This document shows positions 11,225-20,065 of a DNA stretch of 32,419 nucleotides, one piece after another; positions within the stretch are counted from its first letter, which is position 1; each line of letters starts with the position of its first letter. Location of the stretch: positions 340,910 to 373,328 of the forward strand of contig WELB01000068.1 of the NCBI GenBank assembly GCA_009602725.1. The letters run 5' to 3'. The stretch is from Spirogloea muscicola. Taxonomy: Eukaryota > Streptophyta > Zygnematophyceae > Spirogloeales > Spirogloeaceae. Under the pieces are notes generated by a model. The model was not told the DNA's origin. It searched no databases and was given only the letters and a program-made list of their open reading frames with translations. A program made the translations under genes and the position numbers.

Positions 11225-11310
11225 AAGAAATTGCTCGCCCTAAGAAAAAAGGGGCCAGCAAAGCCAGCCCAGAAAGAATGGACAATATCCGAAAGCCAAA
11301 GAAAGAAAAA
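11225..11310 (-). repeat. Hairpin cassette, copy S4
   Basis: On the minus strand: GGATATTGTCCATTCTTTCT, GGGCTGGC, TTT, then GCTGGCCCC (two stem positions changed), then TAGGGCGAGCAATTTCTTC. It lies directly downstream, in sense, of the retroelement fragment ending near 11380, as expected for a 3' UTR part. Confidence 0.65.
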
Positions 11311-11379
11311 ACACACAGCTAGGCAGCTAGACAAGAAGACACAACGAAAGCACAGGAAGCTGAATACCCACGGGTGAGC

Positions 11380-11868
11380 AACATCAGGTCAGGCTCGACG
11401 CCGGAAAAGGTGCATTCAGACGCGACCCAGAAGCGGCCGCGATAGCGCGACCTGCACGCGAGTGGACGGCATGAGCAAGAGAGCGCTGGAGGGACACGGA
11501 GAGCCGCATCCGAAAGACCTGGGCCAGGGAGCCGGCCGCGGTGAAGCCGGGCAGCCCCCCTGGCAGACCCGGCCGCCGCTCGATGGCCTGCCGGGCAAGC
11601 CGCTGGAGAAGATTCAGCCAGCCGCTGCCATAAGCCCCGTGGACGTCTATGGCAAGGGCCGCGAACTCGTCGCCGGGGGGGCCATCCGCGTACTTCCGCT
11701 CCTTGCCCCGGGCCGCCACAGCGACCGCATGCCCCGCGGTCGACGCCGACTTGGAGGAGTTAGCGGAATCGACACAGTCGGCGGTCACCACATCCGCAAT
11801 GATACGCGGGCCGCCGCCGGGCGGGATGGCGACGAGGTCAGCGCGCCTGGTATGGATCTGGCCGTTTT
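11380..11868 (-). pseudogene. Retroelement C-terminal endonuclease domain, copy 3
   Basis: A single minus-strand frame (11887-11384) holds HTRRADLVAIPPGGG, RIIADVV, GHAVAVAARGKERKYAD, FAALAIDVHGAYGSGWL, LQRLARQAIERRPG, FRMRLSVSLQRSLAHAV and a stop. It is the most intact nuclease core in the window (D, D and K of the PD-(D/E)XK pattern present). Everything N-terminal of the core, including the finger, is missing. Its 5' side abuts an inverted partial copy at 11886. Confidence 0.7.
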
Positions 11869-11885
11869 TCGTTTGTTCCAAATAC

Positions 11886-12160
11886 ACGAAAATTCCTCCA
11901 GCGGCTTTGCCCGCCAGGCAATCGAGCAGCGGCCGGGTCAGCCGGGGGAGCTGCCCGGCTTCACGCTGCCGGCTCGCTAGTACAGCAGGTGTTCCGCATG
12001 AGTCTGTCGGTCTCGTTCCAACGCTCCCTGGCTCACGCAGTCCACTCGCGAGCAGGCCGCGCTATGGCTGCTGCATCTTGGTTCAGGCGGAGTGCCTCTT
12101 TCCCAGCGAGTTACTCGGACTTGCTGCTGCTCACTCGTGGGCAAAGAGCTTCCCTCTGCG
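11886..12160 (+). pseudogene. Retroelement C-terminal end, inverted copy 4
   Basis: Plus-strand frames give FARQAIEQRPGQPGELPGF, then after a frame change VFRMSLSVSFQRSLAHAV, SRAGRAMAAAS and LLLLTRG. This equals the last third of copy 3 in inverted, head-to-head orientation. It is followed by hairpin cassette S5 in sense. Confidence 0.65.
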
Positions 12161-12199
12161 TCGTCTCGTGTCAGCTGTGTAGTTTTCCTTTTTGGCACC

Positions 12200-12280
12200 T
12201 GGTTTGGCTCTTTAGAGTGTGTACATTCTTATTCAGCTGGCCTTTGCCAGCGCCTCTTCTCTATGGGCGAGCAACTTCTT
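12200..12280 (+). repeat. Hairpin cassette, copy S5
   Basis: Plus strand: ACATTCTTATTCA, GCTGGC (12236-12241), CTTT, GCCAGC (12246-12251), then GCCTCTTCTCTATGGGCGAG (12251-12270). With S4 it bounds a roughly 1.05-kb inverted structure (11225-12280). Confidence 0.65.
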
Positions 12281-13093
12281 TAGCGCGGTCGTTGAAAAGT
12301 ACTCGACTGACACTTGGAGCTAGAAAGGCTTATGCTACAAGGGACTGCTACACATTGAATTCGTTTCAGCTTTGACAGATGTCTGAGGCGTGTTATTACA
12401 TGGCAAGAGGGAAGAGTATGCAAAATATCTGAAACATGCAAGTCTTTGTCGCAATGTGGCAATCACGTGATTGGCAGGATATTAATTTTCACAGCAGTGT
12501 GGAAGTTGGGGCTTGTCCTGCAAGGCCCCAAGTCTGGAGGCTGGTAAGCTGTTGCCCTAGGAGGTGCCAAGGTAGCACCATCTCACTTCAGCTTACTGCC
12601 ATTGCGCAGGAGGCTTTTGGCTCTTGAGCTCTACAAGCCAGTGAGCAAATGATTCGTTTCAGATAAGTCGGCCCTCAGCCTGCACAAGATAGGGGAAAGA
12701 GAGCTGACTTTGACCATACTATCAAAACACAAAGGCATGTTCCGAATCTCCTGAGAATGAGGAGGTTGGAGAATGAGCACACTCAACGTGCTGGACCCTG
12801 ATTAAAGAAAGGACAAATATCAGCAGAGGATGTGTGTCAGTCTGTGAGCCAGTGCATGGACTTTGGAGAAGTACGGCAAGCTGGTGGACCCGACCTTGAC
12901 TGGGGACTTCTCAAGATCTGGGAGGCAGACGCCAAGAATGTAATGTGTAAAGTACAAGCTTGCAGTAGGCTGGGCAACAATTGAGATTGCATATCCATGC
13001 AGCACACTTCTTTTAGCCTCATTGATTGAGTTGTCATATGTATGACATAACAGGCAATTGCCATCACATGCTCATCTAGACTGCTGCCTACTC
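12281..13093. other. Unassigned region 3' of EXO1
   Basis: About 810 bp without motifs that I recognise in any frame. The EXO1 3' UTR must lie at its right end. The short frames here are probably spurious. Confidence 0.5.
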
Positions 13094-16000
13094 CTATCTC
13101 CTGGCACAATTAGTGGCAGATGAGGGCTTGCTAAAATCGCCGGTACTTAAAGCACGCGGCTCAAAAAATCGATTGATGCCTTTCCGCCTACTTGTGCCAG
13201 GAGAGGTGGCATAGGAGGCGCCGTGCGGAAGCCTTCCACAAGAGCTACTCTTCGCATCCGTCTCCTTCACCAAGCTAATGAGAGCATCTTCTCCTGCAGC
13301 ATTGGCTCGGTCAGCTAAAGCACTTCGCAGATTCTGGCCTCCATTGCAGCCAGCTACTGCTCCTCTTGCCCGCTTCACTAGCGGAGATGTGCTGCATTTC
13401 TGAAGGTGCAGATGGACACATCCAGGTCTTCCAGGCAGCATATCAGCTGCGCATCTCTTGCTTGGAGTGGCCACAATTTGACTGCTGCTGTTTTGCGTAG
13501 CCGACACGCCTAGCACGGCAATGTGTGGACCACAGGAGGGGGAGGCCCTCCAAGCACCAGAACCCACGTCATCACAAGCCGTGCCAAAGTCCAATACTTG
13601 GGGAAAAGGGTTGGAGTATTGGTTGAGCTTTCCAATGTGTTGTGTCATAGCTTCTGGCTGCGTGAGCCTCTGCAGGAAGCTCACGGTGGCTGCCTTTGTT
13701 ACCTTGAAGGGATTGCTAGAGGGCAGCGAGGTAGGGGGCGGCAGGTCTCGGCTGCGCGACCGGCCTGCCCCTCTGGGTGTCGTGAAAGCACCACTGGCAC
13801 TGGTGGCGTCCGCTGCATGGCCTGTTTCATAACCAGCTATGCCATGTGCTCCTGGAAGTCTGTGCTCACTTTCCTCTGGAGCACTGTCCCTCACAACATC
13901 ATCACTAGTTGAAGAGGTGGTGGATGTTTCTGCCTTGGCTGTGCGAGCAGCAGAACTCAGTGTGCAAAGGACGCTGAAGTCATCCACGATGGGAGCTGTG
14001 GGCAGGGTTCACAATGTTGCAGAGACGATGTTCAGGTGCAAGTCAGGAGCTGAAGCACAAAGCGTTCTGCTTTGACCCATTCAAGTGCTCGGCAGAAAGG
14101 CCTGAACCCAGAAGGATCTCTGTCAAGGTAACCAAGCTGAAAACGTCTCGAAGCTTACAGATCCTTGAACCAGGAGTAGCAAGTCCTGAAGCAATTAAGA
14201 GTGTGCAACTACGATACATTTGTAGGTCATATCTTGCTTACCTTCGTCAAGTGCACGCGTCCTGTCTGCTGGCAGCGAGGAGTCCTGTGGTTTGCTGGAC
14301 TGGCACCTCCGGAGCATCCTAGGGCCAGTCATTGCCTTCAGCTTGGTTGCTTGCAACCCGCTTGCTGAAATTGCAGATGTCATGGGACTGCCACCTGCCG
14401 GCCAGCTGACACATGGAGATAGGTGGAATGCTTCCATTGTAAGCGGGTTGACCTCTCCCACAGCAATGGCTTGGGCCATGGAGCTTGGCATATCGCTTCT
14501 CATTGTCAAGGCCCACACTTGAAGGACAGCAGATGTCAGTGGGCCTTGAGCCAAGGAATGCAGTCCATGCCTACTGGCATACTACGCAGCATGTTATGGG
14601 ACAACAAGAGAGCTTGCATCTTTGGAGGATACGCGCCAAGAAAGTCACTGTCATTCCCACACTGAGACAGGAAGTCCCTAGCCAGTGGTGACAAGTGTAC
14701 CAAACCTCCTGTGCGTGCATCGTAACTGCAGGAGGGCACATTCAGATGCTACTTAGTGACATGCTCAACAAGGCCCAAGGAAATTAATTTCTATGACGAA
14801 ACGGCACTTGGGACCACTATCATGCTGAGCGCCTAAGGAAGTGCATGTCAAAATGTTTGTCGATACAGTCACCACAGTCAAGTTTCTGAGACATACAACC
14901 GATGTCTTTACTTGTTAACAGCAGGCTTTGTGCTTGCTCTTCCCTTGGCATGCCAGCAGTGGATGGGTGCAGGGCTGCTTGTCATTGACAAGTGTTGACA
15001 AACAAACACAGAATATTTGGATAAGGCAGCAACATACTCACACCCGAGCATGCATGAAGGTGGCCATAGCCTGCCAAAAATTCTGAGTGTAGTCCTTTGA
15101 CACTTTGAGCTTTGGATCTTGAGCCAGCTTGAAGAGGACCTGGTGCAGGGTCTCAGTGAGTAGAGGAGCTGGAGTACTATTGCGTCAGATAACAGGCAGG
15201 TCCTCTGTCCACAGAGTCATGGAAGATTGCGATGGGCCAAACAATGTATAATTATTGTTGTAACCATTCTCACCCGAGGTAGATTGCCATTGTTCCGGTC
15301 AATAAGACCGTGTGCCCTCTTGATGCCAATACCAGGAATGGATGGCAAAAAGTCACAGCCAGAGAGGATGCACATTGCTGCACCACAATATTGTACTGTG
15401 AATCATTTCTGAAGGAGATTCTGTCTGAGGGACAGGCGCTCCAATGTTGAATAAAGGAAGAATGGTTACTGACAGTCCCATTTGTGCTGCTCAGCCACAA
15501 AGTGAGTCTACTGAAAGTGGTCGTTACACTGCATGCTGGTCGCATAGTTGTGCTGATTGATCAGCAGATTGTTGAGCAAGTTGGCAGAAATTGTCAGAAA
15601 AGCGGCTTAATTCAAGACTGTTGGATTGGTCAACAGTATACCCAAAAATTTGTGACTGTCAAAGCGCTTGAAGGAGAAGTCCAACCCAGGCCGGCAGGGT
15701 GCTCCAAATATGCTCTTGAGGCTGATTCTCTCTGCATGGCCATCCCTGTCCATCTTGTACATCACCTGCATGTGGCTGTGAAGAACGTCAATTACACAGA
15801 GACTGGATGACTGTGCTATGGTCGTGTTGCACATTCGTGTGTGCTTCCAAGTGGCTTGGCTAGTGCCAGACGAAGATGAGTATGGTAACACTCCTGATGG
15901 CATAAGCAAGCTTGGAGAGAGACAGCATAAGATGGAGCATGGCCCATGACTGCTGGACGCAAGACAGCCGCGAACAATGCGTGATTGACTCGACTAAGTG

Positions 16001-17585
16001 TAAGGTGACCATCAAGAGGACTGTTATTATAAATATAGGAGTCCTTACCGCCTTGTTTACTGCTCACCTCATCGCAACCGTATGCAAGGAGGTCACTGTC
16101 CTCGCTGATAACGGCCGCAACGCCCCCTAACTCTGCTGGCAAACTCGCCAGGTACGCCAGCTGGGCGTCTGCCTCGTAAGGGGCCACCACAAACTCCACA
16201 CTCTCCTCCTTCAGCACCTTTGCTCCATCTCAGCACAAAATCAACTTTGATCAATAGTCCAACCCTGCTTGAATATCAGCAGCCGCTCATTATTATCATC
16301 TCTGAACTGTGCTTCCGACGACCAATTGGTATTTGAGCCCCCAAGCAAGAGCCTACAATGTAGTAAGTAAAGGAGGATGCCTTCTCCAGAAGGAGTTTGG
16401 TCCTACTACAGATGACTGTTAGTGCGGTCATCTCGCATCACTGACAGAGGCAAGCACGTCACTGACAGTGGCAAGCACGCCAGGTGTTGCTCTCGTTGCA
16501 AACGAACGAGCTTGCATGTGACCAAGCTACCTGGATGAGCTCGTATGCCATCTCAGGTCGGATCTCAACCGCCCTCTGCAGGGCATCCAGCTGTAGGAAT
16601 TAGCTTTAAAATTTTTGCCTCGGCACATTTTCCTTTTCTCCTCTGCTTGGCCTTTGTCCTGGTTCACCACAACCGCTCTGTCGCTCTTGCTGCTGCCTGT
16701 TAGTGTTACCAGCAATGGTGCTGCTCCAGCGACCAGCTCACCTGAAAGTGATCCGAGGCACCTTGCACATCGCCGACCTGAAGCCTCGCTCGTGCCTGTT
16801 CCATGCTGGCTTCCCTCCTCCTGCAACATCGTCACAGTACTTCAACTTGTTATGGAGCTAGCAAGACACTGGCTTGCAGTGCCAGTAGTGGAAGCAGGGA
16901 GGAAAGTGTGTTCAAGACGGAGCACCTCTGGCGCTCCTGCTCAGTGGCCGCTTTGATTGGCAGCCGTGCGCCATCGAGCACCATGACGGGCACGACTCCG
17001 TGGAAGCGAAGCAAGCGTACGCGGTGCATGCAGTAGGCTACATAGGCTGGCGCCTGGCCTGGCCCCCTGCAACTTGGCTGGGTGCCCTTCAGGCAGATGT
17101 CCATGCTGCAGGCATATGCTGCACCAAGCAGAGACCAATCAGTTAATGGACACTTGACGAAAATTCCTACGCTATAGACCCATCAATAGAGAGCTCATTA
17201 AATTCAGCTCAGCCTTAGACCAATCAGTCACATCGAAGCTGGCTATCAGGCCAGCGGAAGAACGACGGCTCCATCTTCAATGGCGAGAGCAAAGAGAGCT
17301 CATTGCCGTTGCTGCAGCCTGGGCTGTGCTTACCGCCCTTGTGCAACCAGGAGTAGGCATCGACACCGACCTGCGCCATGCTTCGTGACCACCCCACTTC
17401 AGTGTCTTCTCTCTCAGAGTGCACAATGCAAGTACATGGCGGGTCTAAGTCACAGGCTGTGAGGCACGCAGACATCACAGCTGAGAAGGCGATCTGGGAG
17501 AGCTCACTCGCTTGCCACAGTATGCTGCAACATGGACTGGCTCCACAAAAGGCTTCAGAGCTGGCAGCAGGCCCTGTATGCCCAT
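13094..17585 (-). CDS. EXO1: Exonuclease 1 (5'-3' exonuclease/flap nuclease, XPG/FEN1 family), 12 exons
   Basis: Minus-strand exons: 17585-17508, 17370-17334, 17118-16926, 16820-16742, 16575-16531, 16217-16068, 15765-15642, 15377-15274, 15139-15042, 14725-14633, 14495-14242, 13995-13094. Every phase joins; the product is 718 residues (Arabidopsis about 735). EXO1 resects DNA 5'-3' in mismatch repair, break repair and meiosis. Seen: start MGIQGLLPALKPFVEP; VDAYSWLHKG (D30); VMVLDG (D87); MAYELIQVLKEE; VAPYEADAQLAYL (E159, D161); ISEDSDLLAYGC (D184, D186); CILSGCDFLPSIPGIG (D244, helix-hairpin-helix); KRAHGLI; RVYDARTGGLVHLSPL; DSDFLGADMPSSMAQAIAVG. Residues from about 420 form a low-complexity Ser/Thr-rich tail ending near RRKGINRFFEP, a degenerate PCNA-box-like site. 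An insert of about 9 residues precedes YVAYCM. Two acceptors (AAAG, GAAG) lack the usual C before AG. Confidence 0.95.
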
Positions 17586-18104
17586 GGCTGCCGCAAGAGC
17601 TTGTCCAGGTCGAACGAGCTGCCGTGGAGGGCAGCAGAAGAGATTGCTTGCTTGATGCTACCACAGGCAGGGTCAATGGGTGCGTGCCATGATGGTCCCA
17701 GTCACTTCCTCAATGCATCATCTCCGCCTGCATCCAGCAGCAGTCCGACGCAGCTCATGTTCGGCAGGGAAGGATGCTATACGTTGGCGCTGATGGCCTT
17801 ATTTAGTGGAACCAGCGCGAAAGCGAATGGCGGAGCTGGCGTGGGTCGTCAGTTGGGTAGTCACGCGCTGGATTTGGGTGTTAAGCGGAAGAGCAAGGGG
17901 TGCGAGAGGGCGGGGGATGAGGGAAGAGGCAGAGGCGGGGGAGAAGGGAAGAGAGTGTGTGAGAGAGAGAGAGGGGTGGGGAAGGGGAGAGGAAGAGANA
18001 GGGGGGGCGCAGGAGCGATGGAGGTTATGAGGATGGGGGAGGAGGGGGGGCGGGGTGGCTGCAGTTTGTGCGCCGGTTTTGGCGGGAACGCGTGGTGTCG
18101 GGCG

Positions 18105-18138
18105 GCCTGCCGCCCGACGACGGCGTCGTCGGGCAGGC
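18105..18138. repeat. Strong GC-rich hairpin upstream of EXO1
   Basis: GCCTGCC-GCC-CGACGAC pairs with GTCGTCGGGCAGGC around the loop GGC, with a 3-nt bulge. An overlapping second palindrome GTCGGGCGG/CCGCCCGAC (about 18097-18118) shares the same bases, so two alternative stems compete. Confidence 0.75.
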
Positions 18139-18184
18139 GCCGACGTTCAGGTTCCCACAGGCAAACACCGCCTCGACCTGAGAG

Positions 18185-18235
18185 GAGAGAAGGCGCATGG
18201 TGCACATGAATTGAAATGGAGGCCAAATTAAGCCA
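18185..18235 (-). repeat. Dispersed copy of the retroelement 3' module
   Basis: On the minus strand: TTGGCCTCCATTTCAATTCA, then TGTGCACCATGCGCCTTCTC. It is equivalent to the block at 8941-8985, with the GCGCAC/GTGCGC stem mutated. A lone TTTTCTGGGCTGGCC (about 18350-18364) may be a half cassette. Confidence 0.55.
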
Positions 18236-18239
18236 ACAC

Positions 18240-20065
18240 ACTTTTCTGGCGGGTAGAAGTTCCTCTACGAACTAAGCGGTGGCGGCCATGTGCATATTCC
18301 CTGCCCCATCGGGCTATGTGCAGTCTTTTCCATATCCATTAATACTATTTTCTGGGCTGGCCTGTTAGACCCGTTGTCCCATTTTGATAAAGCCTTCACT
18401 CAAATGACCGGCAAGCACTGCAGCTTCTCATGGCGATGAGGCTGCTTGATGAGCCCCAGACAGCAGCTGGACGTACGGCTTGACAGAACGTGCGCGGCTA
18501 AGCAAGACAGAAGGGCTCGTTTAAAAAAGAGAAGGCTATTCATGATAGAGGCCGTGGCTCTCTTTCTCTGTGGCTGAAAGATGGCAACTAACGAAATCTC
18601 TCTTTCCGGCCCTTTTGAACCTTGTAAATCCTTTCGGCTGGACACCCACATCCATTACCGTATACTGGACGAGTTAGTGATGTAACGGAAGATTTGAAAA
18701 GTGCTCTAAGCAGTGTAGATCATCGATTGCCCAAATGGACCAGTAGTTGTGTGTGTGACCACACAAGTGAGCTGGAAAGGTGATGCTTTTTCCAAAGCCT
18801 GGCCACTTAGTAACTGTGACGTGGGCGGGGAGCTTCAGCCACTGCTATCGAGGGCGAGCATGGTTGTGGACACATCAGGGCAGAATTGATGGCGGCAGAC
18901 TTGTTTGTTGCTTGAGGAATGAACAAATGAAGCTCCACTTGTTGCTGTGAGGTTGAAGGCGGCAGATTTTGCTTACCTTCTCGTGCCGGCCACTGAAGCA
19001 AGGGGGCGCTTCTGCAAAGTGTTTTTCCGTCAGTCACGGCCACTGCCACTTGAAGAAGCTCCTGAGTCTTCCTACAAAGGCTTTGATCGGCTGGCCCGAA
19101 AGGAAAGTCCACAGACTACTACACAGCAGGAGTCAACACATGAGGCGCCAAAGACACAGCAGGCGTCAGGGTTTGGCGCCGGATGCAAGCTAAAAGGTAG
19201 CATCGCAACGGTAGCAACACATTTGAGAAGTCAACACGGTCAGAGCATAGGACAGGATGAGCAATAATTTTGGATGCATGTCACACATCAGAATTTCAGG
19301 TTAGAAATTACACCTAATGATTGCACGCAGATTTCAATCCTGCCAACTGTCACTTGGATCTTTCAACCATCAGAAACAATCACAGCATGCGGAAAAGCTA
19401 AGATACACATTAAAGGATTACGCCTTTTCACAGAATTTTATCAAGAGTATACGGTCGTGCTTAGAAGAGCCACTTTACAGTGACAGTGTCTGCGAGCAAG
19501 CTTTGTCCGGCAGGAATGACATGAATCTTACAACCCATATTTCGTATGATACGTCTTCTTAGTGCGCCTTTCCTCACTACGTTAAACTGAACGGTATATT
19601 CAACAGGAGTCGTGGACCACAGTGAGGTCATTGTCGTAGAAGCTCAACTATGCCCTCCCTTGAACATGGTAGTCACATGCCTTTAAATGTCACCAATGAC
19701 AAAGCTGAATGCAGGAAAGTGACATTGCAACATGGATGCAATCTCACACCCTGTGTATCACGAAGGGTTCTTGAACGCATGAACAAAGCGTGAAGGTGTT
19801 TACCTTCTAGCAGCAAATTCAATTTGCATGATTTGTCAATATGGTCAATATGACCAACGACAGCAAAACTCATGTCTTGTAAAAAATGTTGCACTTTCAA
19901 TCAGATAGCAGCTCCACTTAAAAAGGAAAGAAAAGTTGGAACAGTATCAGGGAGTATTGGTACCTACTTGGCGTCCTGCTTAGCTAGACAACCAGCCGAC
20001 GTGACGCACAGTAGCTGCGAGCCATTTTTCTCAATGCTAGCAAACTTCTTCTCTAGATACCAAAG
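18240..20065. other. Long intergenic region without recognisable genes
   Basis: About 1.8 kb between the EXO1 upstream region and the 3' end of the first beta-helix gene. The open frames are short and motif-free. Besides the half cassette near 18350 I see no structure. It should contain the 3' UTR of the beta-helix gene near 20065. Confidence 0.5.

Larger units (their letters stand above)
17586..18240. promoter_or_regulatory. EXO1 upstream region with purine-rich tract
   Basis: It is directly upstream of the EXO1 ATG (17585 on the minus strand). About 17884-18060 is strongly purine-rich on the plus strand (GA and G runs, one N at 17999). A plus-strand open frame spans 17532-18209, but it overlaps EXO1 exon 1 antisense and has no family features, so I do not call it a gene. 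Promoter function is inferred from position only. Confidence 0.4.

Noticed and set aside
17532-18209. 225-codon plus-strand ORF
   Set aside because: It is antisense to EXO1 exon 1 and then runs through a purine tract giving Gly/Arg/Glu repeats; no domain seen.
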